Positions 33,861 to 43,327 of a stretch of DNA of 64,000 nt are shown here, piece after piece. Below the pieces are notes generated by a model. That model had not been told where the DNA came from. It searched no databases and saw only the letters and a program-made list of their open reading frames with translations. This DNA comes from Catenuloplanes atrovinosus. GTDB lineage: Bacteria; Actinomycetota; Actinomycetes; Mycobacteriales; Micromonosporaceae. The translations under genes and the position numbers were made by a program. How positions within the stretch are numbered: the first letter of the stretch is position 1; every line of letters begins with the position of its first letter. The DNA lies in NCBI RefSeq assembly GCF_031458235.1, contig NZ_JAVDYB010000001.1, positions 2,687,001 to 2,751,000 of the forward strand. Reading direction: 5' to 3'.

Positions 33861-35261
33861 TCAGATTTCTTTAATCGGGTCCCATACGAGGATGTCGCTG
33901 CTGACCGGTGCGATGGTGGAGGTTGGAGTTAGTCCGGTGAGGTCGATGCTGTATGCACCGGGAGGCAGGCCTTCGATGGACGTAGTTGTGAGTGTGCTGT
34001 CGCGGGGCCGGACTATTCGCGAGGCGATGATTCTGCGGTTTTCGGCGGTCACGGTGATGCGGATGGGTTGGGGATCGTTGCCGGCGATTGCGACGCTGAC
34101 GGGGAGCGCTTCGCCGGTGAGGATGAGGTCCGGTGTGTCGACACGCAGCGCGGTCGTGTGGGGTGCGCGCACGGTGATGGGGCTCGCGGTGAGGATGCCG
34201 TGGATCTCGTCGAGGACTGCTTTGTTGCGTTGGAGGTTGCCGTGCTGGTCGGGGACGCGGCGAAGTAGCGGGCTGTTCATCGGGATGTCGGGTCTGCTGG
34301 CGGCGACGATCGGGACGGTGGCGTCGCCGTAGAGGTCATCGTCGCCGTATGTGTTGCGCAGTTCGATGCCGGAACCGGTCAGGTTTGCGGTGGTCGCGGT
34401 TGGCTGGTGAATGCCGACGATGGCATGGGTGTCGGTAAGGCTGGCTGGGCGGCGGGACTCAGCCTCGGTGAGTAGGGCGTGGAAGCGGGCGCCGTTGGCG
34501 ACGTTGCCGGTGGCGAGTTCCGGCAGGGAGATCTCGGTGGTCTTGGCTAGGCCGCTGGGCTGCTCGATGCAGGCGTACTCGGGTAGGAGCTGGTACATCG
34601 ATGGCATGCTGCGGACGAGATCAGTCAGGTCGACGCTGAGTCGCCCGATGCCTTTGCGGGCGCCGTTGACCAGTTGTTCGAGAGCTTTGGCCGATCCGCG
34701 GTACGGGGTGCCGATGGTGATGAGTTTGTGGGTTGTCTCCGCGCCGCCGCAGTGCTCGATGTACCAGCGGGCGACCAGACCGCCCATCGAGTGGCAGACG
34801 AAGGACACTTTCGCGTCGGCGTAGGCGCCGCCTTGCTCGCGCCAGCGTTGCAGGGCTGGTTCGATGATGCGGGCGAGGCGTTGGCCGTTGTAGCGGTTGG
34901 ACAGCCGCCAGTCGTAGGGGATCGGCAGGAGGTTGCCGGGTGGCGCCCCGGGGTCGTCGCGCGTTTCGCGGTAGCCGATGGAACGCAGTCGGGCGAGGAG
35001 CCGGTCGTATCCCTTGATAGGGGTCCAGATGCCGGGCAGCACATGGACGTCGGGCATGAGGCTGACGGGTTCTACGTCGTCGTCGGGGTGTTCGTCGCCG
35101 AGCCCGTCCGGCAGTTGCAGGACGCGAATGTTCCGGCCGAAGGTGCGGATCGCGCGTAGCGCGGAGCCGGCCGATGGCGCCCAGACCAGGCTGTCGCGGT
35201 GGCGCAGCGTGCTGCCGAGAATGCCGGGCAGCACGACGACGAGATCGGTGGGCGTGGTCAT
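33861..35261 (-). CDS. LCAT-type alpha/beta hydrolase (lipase) with C-terminal beta domain
   Basis: This is a 466-residue protein. It has the lid and oxyanion region VVLPGILGS at the start, the nucleophile elbow CHSMGG (Ser 158), the acid expected in YGDATVP and the His in PDQHGN, an arrangement like lecithin:cholesterol acyltransferase and phospholipid lipases. There is no signal peptide, so it stays in the cytoplasm and could reach the inner leaflet. Residues about 360-466 form an Ig-like beta domain (LPVSVAIAGN, IRITVTAENRR). Its ATG overlaps the stop of the caspase/STAND gene by 4 bp, so the two are made together. Membrane lipids are the likely target (inference). It could instead be an acyltransferase. 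Confidence 0.88.
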   Translation of the reverse strand: MTTPTDLVVVLPGILGSTLRHRDSLVWAPSAGSALRAIRTFGRNIRVLQLPDGLGDEHPDDDVEPVSLMPDVHVLPGIWTPIKGYDRLLARLRSIGYRETRDDPGAPPGNLLPIPYDWRLSNRYNGQRLARIIEPALQRWREQGGAYADAKVSFVCHSMGGLVARWYIEHCGGAETTHKLITIGTPYRGSAKALEQLVNGARKGIGRLSVDLTDLVRSMPSMYQLLPEYACIEQPSGLAKTTEISLPELATGNVANGARFHALLTEAESRRPASLTDTHAIVGIHQPTATTANLTGSGIELRNTYGDDDLYGDATVPIVAASRPDIPMNSPLLRRVPDQHGNLQRNKAVLDEIHGILTASPITVRAPHTTALRVDTPDLILTGEALPVSVAIAGNDPQPIRITVTAENRRIIASRIVRPRDSTLTTTSIEGLPPGAYSIDLTGLTPTSTIAPVSSDILVWDPIKEI

Positions 35262-38200
35262 GCCGGAGCTCCTGGCGGCTGGTCCGGTGAGGTGAGAACG
35301 GCGATGAGGCCGAGAGCGGCGGGGTGAAGGCGGCCGATGCGCGCCAGTTGGTTGATCCAGGTGGTGGTCTGGTCGGGCGCGAGCCGGAGTGCCTGGGCGA
35401 GGGTTTGCGCCGCTTCGTCGGGATCGTCGGCTAAAGCGGCGGCCACGGCGCTGTAGAAGTGCGCGGTGGCTAACGCCTCGTCTGTTTCCGCGCTGGTGCG
35501 GGCCAGGAAGGACACGGCTTCCAGGGCGGTCCAGTCAGGGCTTTCAGCGATAGCGGCCATCAGATCGCTGAACTTCTCGGGATGTGTTAGGGCATCAAGG
35601 ACAGGCTCCGCAGCCCCGATGTGGGCCAGTGCGAGGATCGCATCAGCACGCTCGGCAGCGCTGTTGTCCTGTTCGGCGAGCATGTCACGGATGGTGTCGG
35701 TGAGCAGGTCGTCGCGGTGTTCGGCGAGCATAGTGGCTTGGGTGGGCGGGTCGGCGGCGGCGAATTCGGCGGCGAGGACGGCCAGCAACAGCGGTTGGTA
35801 GGCCGCGGCGGTGCCGTGGGCGCGGGCGTTGCCGCGCAGCATGAGATACCGCTCAGCCTCCTGCTCGCTGAGGGCGAGGACGGCTTCGGCCACGGCACTG
35901 TCCGCACTTGGTGTCAGCAGCTCGGGGTGGGCTTCCAGGAAGTCGTATTCGTCGCGATAGGTGGGTGTGCCGATCCAGGCGCGGGTAACGTCGAGCAGGG
36001 CCGCATCGAGGGTCAGCCAGTCCGGTAGCGTACCGACCGCGTCGGTCCACGCGTGGTCGAAGCGGTCAGGGTCGGCATCCCGGTGCCTCCGCGCCTGATC
36101 GTGCAATGCGGCGAGCATCGGCCGGTCGCCCTCTGAGTAAGACACACCGGTGACCAACCACTCGATCGCCTCCAGCGTCCCCGGATCAGCCGCAGCCAAG
36201 CGAGCCAGCAGGAGGAACGCCACGTTCGAGGGCGCCGATTCGGCCAGGACGGCGTGCCAGAGCGCTTCTATATCGCCCCGCTGGCCGATCTCGCTGTAGC
36301 GGTTGCCGAGGTTGTTCAACGCCATGGCCAGGTTGGGCAGGAAGGCGGGGTTGGTGGCGGCCAAGTCCCGGTACAGGCGGACGGATTCCTCGGTGGGGTC
36401 GACCGCGTCGGCCCGCCGGCCGACCTCGCTGTAGCAGGTGCCGAGGTTGTTCAACGCGGCGGCGAGGTTGGGCAGGAAGGCGGGGTTGGTGGCGGCCAAG
36501 TCCCGGTACAGGCCTACGGATTCCTCGGTGAGGGCGACCGCGTCGGCCCGCCGGCCGACCTCGCTGTAGCGGTTGCCGAGGTTGTTCAACGCGGCGGCCA
36601 GGTTGGGCAGGAAGGCGCGGTTGGTCGCGGCCAAATCCCGGCGCAGGCGGACGGCTTCCTCGGTGAGGGCGACCGCGTCGGCCCGCCGGCCGACCTCGCT
36701 GTAGCGGACGCCGAGGTTGTTCAACGCGCCGGCCAGGTCGGGCAGGAAGGCGCGGTTGGTGGCGGCCAAGTCCCGGTACAGGCCTACGGATTCCTCGGTG
36801 GGGTCGACCGCGTCGGCCCGCCGGCCGACCTCGCTGTAGCAGGTGCCGAGGTTGTTCAACGCGCCGGCCAGGTCGGGCAGGAAGGCGGGGTTGGTGGCGG
36901 CCAAGTCCCGGTACAGGCGGACGGCTTCCTCGGTGGGGGCGACCGCGTCGGCCCGCCGGCCGACCTCGCTGTAGCAGGCGCCGAGGTTGTTCAACCCGCC
37001 GGCCAGGTCGGGCAGGAAGGCGGGGTTGGTGGCGGCCAAGTCCCGGCGCAGGCGGACGGCTTCCTCGGTGGGGTCGACCGCGTCGGCCCGCCGGCCGACC
37101 TCGCTGTAGCAGGTGCCGAGGTTGTTCAACGCGGCGGCGAGGTTGGGCAGGAAGGCGGGGTTGGTGGCGGCCAAGTCCCGGTACAGGCGGACGGCTTCCT
37201 CGGTGGGGGCGACCGCGTCGGCCCGCCGGCCGACCTCGCTGTAGCGGTTGCCGAGGTTGTTCAACGCCATGGCCAGGTCGGGCAGGAAGGCGGGGTTGGT
37301 GGCGGCCAAGTCCCGGTACAGGCGGACGGCTTCCTCGGTGGGGGCGACCGCGTCGGCCCGCCGGCCGACCTCGCTGTAGCGGTTGCCGAGGTTGTTCAAC
37401 GCGCCGGCCAGGTCGGGCAGGAAGGCGGGGTTGGTGGCGGCCAAGTCCCGGTACAGGCGGACGGCTTCCTCGGTGGGGGCGACCGCGTCGGCCCGCCGGC
37501 CGACCTCGCTGTAGCAGGCGCCGAGGTTGTTCAACGCGGCGGCGAGGTTGGGCAGGAAGGCGGGGTTGGTGGCGGCCAAGTCCCGGTACAGGCGGACGGC
37601 TTCCTCGGTGGGGGCGACCGCGTCGGCCCGCCGGCCGACCTCGCTGTAGCAGGTGCCGAGGTTGTTCAACCCGCCGGCCAGGTCGGGCAGGAAGGCGGGG
37701 TTGGTCGCGGCCAAATCCCGGTACAGGCCGACGGCTTCCTCGGTGGGGTCGACCGCGTCGCCTCGCCGGCCGACCTCGCTGTAGCAGGCGCCGAGGTTGT
37801 TCAACGCGGCGGCCAGGTTGGGCAGGAAGGCAGGGTTGGTGGCGACCAAATCCCGGTACAGGCCGACGGCTTCCTCGGTAGGTCCTAGGCTTTGCTGCCG
37901 GTAACCCCATTCCCCGAAACGTGCAGCTGTGAGCAGCTTCGCGGACGCGACGTCAGGGACCAGCATGGGGTGACTGTCGGCGAGATGACGCAGCATGTCG
38001 ACGCCGTCCGGGCCGGCGTCGGCGGCATGCCGCCACAAATACCGCCATAAATATGCTGGCCGTTCCACGTCAACCCCGTTATCGAGCCTCGCCCGATACA
38101 GAGAGGCAAGGGCGGCGGTGATCGCGGGGGCAGCCGGATCGAACAGCTCCTGGCCGTTTGCGCGGAAAGGTGCACGGATATGGTCGGCCAAGCTCTGGTG

Positions 38201-40051
38201 CGCCATCCGATACACCGCGCTGCCGCCCTCACCGTCCAGCACGATGTACCGGCCGAGCTGGTCCAGCAGCCAGCTGAGACCGTCGCGGTCAACGTGGCCG
38301 GCCGGCATGTTTACCGCGTTCGCGATGGCCAGCCACTCCTCCTCCGGCAGCCCCAAGCCGTAGCCACGAGTCAGCGCCGCCAGCAGAACCCGCGCCACCG
38401 CGACATGATCGCCTCCCGGCAGTTGAATGCCCGACGGCGCATTGATCACAGCCAGGTCGTTATCAAACGCCTGCTCCACAGACCCGGCAACCCGGTCCGC
38501 CCACCCCGGAGAGTCAGTGTCGACCGGCACAGCACTCAGCTGATCAGCAACCAGCCGGGCCAGCAGGAACGGCCGCCCGGACCCCCGATGCTCGGCGGTG
38601 ATCCCGGCGCCGACCTGAGCGGCTACCACCGCCGCATCCATAGCCGGGTCCACACCCGCCAACCGGGCATCGACGTAGTCGATCACATCGCGGCGGGTTC
38701 CCTCCACCGCGTGCGGGGCATCTAGGTCGATACCCGCTCCGTCCGGGTTGAGTGTGGGCACCAGACCGGCGCCCCCATCGAGCCGGGGAAGATCACGGGT
38801 GGAAACCACTACCACAGCGAACCGGGACAGACGCAGCACCAGTTCCTCGGCCAGCGCGAACGCCTCACCGCGTGACTCGTCCAGCCCATCGACGACCACC
38901 ACCGGAGAATCAGCCCCGGACTCGACGACCCGTTGAACCTGACCGATCAGCTCCGCGGCGTTACGGCGCGACTCTTGCGCCGCCAGCACACCGCACCTGA
39001 CCAGCTGACCAGCAATCAACTCCGCGGCCTGGTCCACACTCAGCCCCCGGGCATGAATATGCGCCTGCACCGACCGCTCGCCCGGATCCTCGTGCACCCA
39101 CGATCCGCCCTCGGCCAGCAGACGACCCCGCTCGTGCGGGTTTGACAAGCTGACCACCCGTCCCGTGATCGCGGACTTACCCGTGCCCGCCGAGCCGGTC
39201 ACCACATACACACCCGGCCGACGAGCCCGAACCCATCCCACGACCTGATTCACCTGCTCCGTACGGCCGGTGAACCAGGACCGCTCCTCCTCCCGCGCCC
39301 CACCACGGGCCGCCCTCAGCAGGTGCTCCACCACCTGCTCCGGCGCCCCGGCATCAAACAGCGGGTTCGGCATCATCCACCACGCGCTGCCCCGGCCCAA
39401 AAACTGCGGCGACTGCCGATCGTCGCGCCACTCCTTGATTAACGCATCGCACAGGTCGTCGCCCCGGATCGACCGGTTATGCACCGACCATCGCAACCGC
39501 AGCACGGGATCCACCGGCCCCCGGGCCAGCAACGCCCGCAAGCGTTCACCCAGCAGACCATCCTGCGCTGTCTCGACTGCCATACAAGACGTCAGCACAC
39601 CCACCCAAAGCCGATTGACTTCGAGCGGAAGGTACTGCAGCACTTCCGCGGCCACCATCGCCGCCGACAAACCCTCACCAGAAAAGCACGTATCCAAAAT
39701 TAGCAGCAACTGACTTGCACCGGACGCCGCGCAATACCCCGCTACATCCGCAGCGCTGATTCCCTCAGCTAGACCGAAACCGCTGTCACAGGCCAGCAAC
39801 CGCAACCCGGACGGCGAGCCGATCCCGTGCCCCGCCCACAAAAACACCAAAACCCCGCCGGACTGCCCGCCCGCGAGCCCACGAAGCCCGGCACGCGCGG
39901 CACCTTCGTCCGGATCTGACAAGATCGTCTCCACGAAATCCGCACCAAGCAACTCCGCGAACGCCGTGACATCCGGCACCGCGCGCGGCAAAGCCACATG
40001 CCGATCCTGATCATAGGCGCCGACACCAACACCAAAGAACCGCTCCACCAC
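35258..40051 (-). CDS. Caspase-like protease / STAND NTPase / TPR protein
   Basis: This is a 1597-residue protein. Residues 1-230 form a Peptidase C14 (caspase/metacaspase-like) domain: VGVGAYDQDRHVALPRA, catalytic His 75 in WAGHG and catalytic Cys 122 in LILDTCFSGEG. Residues about 260-500 form a STAND/NACHT-type NTPase with P-loop GSAGTGKSA (286-294), Walker B VVVVDGLDE (384-392) and sensor STRD. A winged-helix/helical linker follows to about 720. Residues 725-1264 hold twelve 45-residue TPR units, and the last 330 residues are helical. GTG 40051 is chosen because AGGAGG lies 7 nt upstream and the caspase fold begins there; an ATG at 40153 would add 34 residues. The architecture suggests that repeat-mediated sensing triggers oligomerisation and protease activation, with the overlapping lipase gene as effector or substrate. 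Confidence 0.9.
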   Translation of the reverse strand: MVERFFGVGVGAYDQDRHVALPRAVPDVTAFAELLGADFVETILSDPDEGAARAGLRGLAGGQSGGVLVFLWAGHGIGSPSGLRLLACDSGFGLAEGISAADVAGYCAASGASQLLLILDTCFSGEGLSAAMVAAEVLQYLPLEVNRLWVGVLTSCMAVETAQDGLLGERLRALLARGPVDPVLRLRWSVHNRSIRGDDLCDALIKEWRDDRQSPQFLGRGSAWWMMPNPLFDAGAPEQVVEHLLRAARGGAREEERSWFTGRTEQVNQVVGWVRARRPGVYVVTGSAGTGKSAITGRVVSLSNPHERGRLLAEGGSWVHEDPGERSVQAHIHARGLSVDQAAELIAGQLVRCGVLAAQESRRNAAELIGQVQRVVESGADSPVVVVDGLDESRGEAFALAEELVLRLSRFAVVVVSTRDLPRLDGGAGLVPTLNPDGAGIDLDAPHAVEGTRRDVIDYVDARLAGVDPAMDAAVVAAQVGAGITAEHRGSGRPFLLARLVADQLSAVPVDTDSPGWADRVAGSVEQAFDNDLAVINAPSGIQLPGGDHVAVARVLLAALTRGYGLGLPEEEWLAIANAVNMPAGHVDRDGLSWLLDQLGRYIVLDGEGGSAVYRMAHQSLADHIRAPFRANGQELFDPAAPAITAALASLYRARLDNGVDVERPAYLWRYLWRHAADAGPDGVDMLRHLADSHPMLVPDVASAKLLTAARFGEWGYRQQSLGPTEEAVGLYRDLVATNPAFLPNLAAALNNLGACYSEVGRRGDAVDPTEEAVGLYRDLAATNPAFLPDLAGGLNNLGTCYSEVGRRADAVAPTEEAVRLYRDLAATNPAFLPNLAAALNNLGACYSEVGRRADAVAPTEEAVRLYRDLAATNPAFLPDLAGALNNLGNRYSEVGRRADAVAPTEEAVRLYRDLAATNPAFLPDLAMALNNLGNRYSEVGRRADAVAPTEEAVRLYRDLAATNPAFLPNLAAALNNLGTCYSEVGRRADAVDPTEEAVRLRRDLAATNPAFLPDLAGGLNNLGACYSEVGRRADAVAPTEEAVRLYRDLAATNPAFLPDLAGALNNLGTCYSEVGRRADAVDPTEESVGLYRDLAATNRAFLPDLAGALNNLGVRYSEVGRRADAVALTEEAVRLRRDLAATNRAFLPNLAAALNNLGNRYSEVGRRADAVALTEESVGLYRDLAATNPAFLPNLAAALNNLGTCYSEVGRRADAVDPTEESVRLYRDLAATNPAFLPNLAMALNNLGNRYSEIGQRGDIEALWHAVLAESAPSNVAFLLLARLAAADPGTLEAIEWLVTGVSYSEGDRPMLAALHDQARRHRDADPDRFDHAWTDAVGTLPDWLTLDAALLDVTRAWIGTPTYRDEYDFLEAHPELLTPSADSAVAEAVLALSEQEAERYLMLRGNARAHGTAAAYQPLLLAVLAAEFAAADPPTQATMLAEHRDDLLTDTIRDMLAEQDNSAAERADAILALAHIGAAEPVLDALTHPEKFSDLMAAIAESPDWTALEAVSFLARTSAETDEALATAHFYSAVAAALADDPDEAAQTLAQALRLAPDQTTTWINQLARIGRLHPAALGLIAVLTSPDQPPGAPA
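36260..37879 (-). repeat. Twelve tandem 135-bp TPR-coding repeats
   Basis: There are exactly twelve units of 135 bp (45 codons) in head-to-tail order inside the caspase/STAND gene. The consensus protein reads TEEAVRLYRDLAATNPAFLP, followed by a DLAGALNNLGNRYSEVGRRA part and DAVAP. Units differ at only a few codons, mainly LAA/LAG/LAM, NLGACYS/NLGTCYS/NLGNRYS and DAVDP/DAVAP/DAVAL. The low DNA divergence points to recent expansion or gene conversion. Confidence 0.95.
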
Positions 40052-40145
40052 CCGGCACCCTCCTGCGTCATCCGCGACGAGCGCACCCGACGGTACACAT
40101 CCCACCGATAATCGCATCGACAAATACCCGACAGCAGAAACGTCC

Positions 40146-41228
40146 TCAGCCAAACCAAACTGCCCGCTTCAATCGGGTAGTGGCGCCCTCAGTAGATATC
40201 CCGTAGCAAATATTCAGGAATGCTCGTTTTCTTGACACTCCCCGCCACAACGCCATCTGGTACCCGGCAGGAGATCTGTTCTGAATCAAGTCATGATCAG
40301 ATATCCGGATCTGCCGTCGAGCGCGCGGCGGTAGCCGAAAGCAGTCACGCGGCGTGATTGGCGTCGGCATGGCTTGGAGCGCACGCAACGGGGTGTCGGG
40401 CGCGTCCCGTACCGCGTCGGGCCGGAAGTTCTCGGTCTGCCCGGCGAAGTCGATGGCACAGGTGCGGATGCGTGGGCCGGACGTCGGTGGGCCGGCGGCG
40501 ATGGCGGTGAGTGTCGAGGAGTCCAGGCCGCCGGAGAGCAGTGTGCATAGTGGCACGTCGGCGATCAGTTGCTCGGTGACCGCTTCCTGCAGTAGTTGCC
40601 GTACGGTGCGTACGGTGGTGGGCAGGTCGTCGGGGTGCTCCTCGGTGTGCAGCGACCAGTAGCGCTGGTGGCGCACGCCGGTTCGGTCCGCGATTACCAG
40701 TTGTCCTGGCCGTACGTCGTACATGTCGCGGTAGGGGGTTCGGCCGGGGGAGGTGAAGTGTGTCAGCAGTTCACGCAGTCCGTCCGGGTCGACCTCGGCG
40801 GTGACGGCGGGGTGGGCCAGGATTCCTTTCGGTTCGGAGGCGAAGAGTAGCCCGTGTGGGGTGGGCCGGTAGTACAGCGGTTTGACGCCGATTCGGTCGC
40901 GGCCCAGGATCAGGCGTTGGTGCGCGTGGTCCCACAGGCCGAAGGCGAAGATTCCGCGCAGTCGTTCGACGAACTGGTCGCCCCACTGTAGATAGGCGCG
41001 CAGGAGCACTTCGGTGTCGCTGTCGGTGCGGAACGGGTGGCCGTGGCCGCGTAGTTCGGTGCGTAGTTCCCGGAAGTTGTAGACCTCGCCGCTGTAGGTG
41101 ATTACGGCGGTCACGGTGCCGTCGCGCCGGACGGTCATCGGCTGGGTCCCGCCGGGGATGTCGATGACCGCGAGCCGCCGATGTCCGAGCGCGATGCTCT
41201 CGTCGAGCCAGACGATGATCCCGCACAT
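40146..41228 (-). pseudogene. Asparagine synthetase (AsnB-type) gene, doubly truncated
   Basis: The frame starts MCGI (Ntn glutaminase Cys 2) but goes at once to the VWLDESIALGHRRLAVIDI part of the domain. About 30 residues that normally lie between, including the RGPD region, are missing. The glutaminase core and the synthetase P-loop LLSGGLDSSTL are present, and homology ends after the IDFAGQTENF segment. The remaining ~75 codons are unrelated. A complete AsnB is around 600 residues, so this 360-codon frame is almost certainly inactive. It lies directly upstream of the caspase operon on the same strand. Confidence 0.82.
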
Positions 41229-41398
41229 GGTCCCCGCACATCCGGACAGGCAACGTAGAGTCCCACACCTTCAGATCCCGCGAGCAGTCGTCGAGGTTCT
41301 GGTCGACGGTGCCCGAGTTCTGGGTGGCGAGGAGTACCGCGGCGGCGGTCGCTCTGGTGAGATTGCCGGGTTGCTGCTGGAGAACCCGAGGACCGACG

Positions 41399-42250
41399 AT
41401 GACCAACATCATCCCCATCAAGACCGGCACCATCCGGATCCGTACCAAACACCGTGCCGCCGACATGGGTAAACCGGTGTGGCGCCGCCGGCTCGAGCTG
41501 CTCACGGACCGGGACTGGACCGGGCCGCTGCCCATCTACACGTATCTGATCGAGCACGAGGAGGGGCTGATCCTGCTCGACTGCGGCGAGACCTCCCGGC
41601 CCGGGTTCTTCCCGTGGTGGCACCCGTTCTTCCGGTTCGGCGTCGACTTCAACGTCGAGCCGGGTGACGAGATCGGCCCGCAACTGCGGGCCCGCGGCAT
41701 CGACCCGTCCAGGGATCTAAAAGCCCTCGTGCTGTCGCACCTGCACCATGACCACGCCGACGGGCTCGAACACTTCAAGGGCACCGAGATCGTCGTGTCG
41801 GAGGAGAACTACCAGGCGTCGAAAGGCCTGCATGGCGCGATCTTCGGCGCGATCCCGTCGCGGTGGCCGTCCTGGTTCGACCCGACCCGGCGGGCATTCG
41901 ACGGCCCAGCCGTCGGCGGCTTCCCGGCAAGCATCCCGCTGACCGCCGACGGCACCGTCTTCGCCGTACCCACACCAGGGCACATGCCCGGGCACGTCTC
42001 GGTTGTCGTGCGCGACAAGGACGTGACCTACTTCCTCGCCGGTGACGCCACCTACGACCAGGACCTGCTCCAGCAGCGCATCATCGACGGCGCATCCGGC
42101 GATGTCGGTGCCTCACTGAAGACCACGGAGCGCATCCTGGCCTTCGCCAGCACCGAGCCGACCGTCCTGCTGCCCGCTCACGATCCCGCCGCCGAGCAGC
42201 GACTCGAGGAACGGCGGCTGCTCACACCCGTGCCCGCCGGGCAGGGTTGA
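41399..42250 (+). CDS. MBL-fold hydrolase, N-acyl homoserine lactonase-like
   Basis: This is a 283-residue metallo-beta-lactamase fold enzyme. The dinuclear zinc motif SHLHHDHADG is intact. The further His and Asp ligands are expected in TPGHMPGHVSV and in AGDATYD. The opening PIYTYLIEHEEGLILLDCGE resembles AiiA/AttM-type quorum-quenching lactonases. It would be cytosolic. ATG 41399 has GAGG about 10 nt upstream; the frame continues upstream without homology. It is divergent from the asparagine synthetase relic and followed by hairpins at 42259. Lactonase activity is inferred from overall pattern; other lactones or esters are possible. Confidence 0.88.
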   Translation: MTNIIPIKTGTIRIRTKHRAADMGKPVWRRRLELLTDRDWTGPLPIYTYLIEHEEGLILLDCGETSRPGFFPWWHPFFRFGVDFNVEPGDEIGPQLRARGIDPSRDLKALVLSHLHHDHADGLEHFKGTEIVVSEENYQASKGLHGAIFGAIPSRWPSWFDPTRRAFDGPAVGGFPASIPLTADGTVFAVPTPGHMPGHVSVVVRDKDVTYFLAGDATYDQDLLQQRIIDGASGDVGASLKTTERILAFASTEPTVLLPAHDPAAEQRLEERRLLTPVPAGQG

Positions 42251-42258
42251 GGCAACAA

Positions 42259-42336
42259 AGGTCTGCGCAGGGCAGACCTCGTCGTGGTGGCGTTTCTTGT
42301 GTGGAGACTCGATCACTCCCCACGACGGGGCTTTTC
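42259..42336 (+). terminator. Terminator region after the MBL gene
   Basis: Two hairpins follow the stop. AGGTCTGC (42259-42266) pairs with GCAGACCT (42272-42279). Further on, CCCC (42318-42321) pairs with GGGG (42327-42330) and is followed directly by CTTTTC, a classical intrinsic terminator shape that is rare in this GC-rich window. Confidence 0.65.
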
Positions 42337-42463
42337 TATTGGCACGTCCTGAAGCCGAGCGTGTTACGTACCTGAGCTGAACCCGGGGAAGATCAGGAGG
42401 CGAAAAGACTGAAGCGTAGCCATGGCCGGGCCGGGCCGGGGCGCGAGCATCCGGCCCGGCGGA

Positions 42464-43241
42464 TCAGCGGGCCGTCAGGACGGATGCTGGGCGCGGCGGC
42501 GCGACCGGTGGCAGCTGTTGTCCATCGGTGTGCTGGGCCGGTCTTCCGCTGAACGGCTGCGGCGCGTCGGCGCACACCGTGCCGGTCGCCGGTACCCGGC
42601 CGGTCAGCAGGTAGGCGTCGATCGCGGCGGTCGCGCAGTCGCGCAGTCGCTCAGCCCGTAGGCGGTGTGTCCCCAGTTGTTGGTGGACAGCAATCGCGCG
42701 TTCGGCATGGACCGGCTGGTCGGCACCGCACCGGCGTAGTTCCGATAGTTGCCGACCACCAGCAGCGGCGCGGCCGTGCGCCGGTTGAACGGGCCGGTGT
42801 ACGGGTCCTCGTCCCGCACGGTTCAGGCGTCGCCGGCGCAGGTGCTGTCGTTCCAGCCCGGCGCGCTGCCGAAGTGCGGGACGTCGCTCATGAGGCGCGG
42901 CGAGCGCGGTGCCCGGAAGGCTGGGCCGCCGGGGTTGACGAACAGGCTGCCGATCCGGTTCGCCCGGTCCCGGGCCTTGACCCGGAGGACGGCGACCTCG
43001 GTGGTGGCGCCGCGCGGCCGGTCGTGGTCGAGCGGCAGCCGCACCGTGGCGCACTCGGCGATCTCGTGACAGGCCGACCAGGCCAGTACGGGCGTGGGCA
43101 CCGCGTCGACCCGGCGGCTCTCGGCCCCGCTCGTCCGGGACCGCCGCGTGGGCGCCGCCGGCGGTAGCGACCAGCACCGCGGTCACACCTCCGACGACGA
43201 GTCGTCTCCAGGGCGCGGGCGGCTCGGCGGGGAGGCAACAC
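42464..43241 (-). pseudogene. TAP-like secreted peptidase (alpha/beta hydrolase), frameshifted and internally deleted
   Basis: Pieces of a tripeptidyl-aminopeptidase-type hydrolase appear in three frames. They are a signal-peptide-like start (VLVATAGGAHAAV), then CATVRLPLDHDRPRGATTEV and IGSLFVNPGGP, and finally the C-terminal YTGPFNRRTAAPLLVVGNY, LSTNNWGHTAYGLSDC and LLTGRVPATGTVC. The central region with the GxSxG nucleophile is missing. Relatives are about 450-500 residues. At least two frameshifts and one large deletion make this a pseudogene. Confidence 0.85.
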
Positions 43242-43327
43242 CGTGTTGCCGGGACAGGGTCAAGCCACCGGCGGGTGTGAGCAAGCGGACCCGGTTCCGG
43301 CCCGGGTCACTGCCTAAGCTGTCGGCC

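Noticed and set aside
36254-37888. Possible CRISPR array or repeat-rich plus-strand protein in the 135-bp repeats
   Set aside because: Repeats are long, contiguous, without unique spacers, and encode TPR units on the minus strand. The plus-strand reading is a periodic shadow.
40052-40153. ATG 40153 as start of the caspase-STAND protein
   Set aside because: GTG 40051 has an ideal AGGAGG and begins at the caspase fold; the extra 34 residues show no homology.
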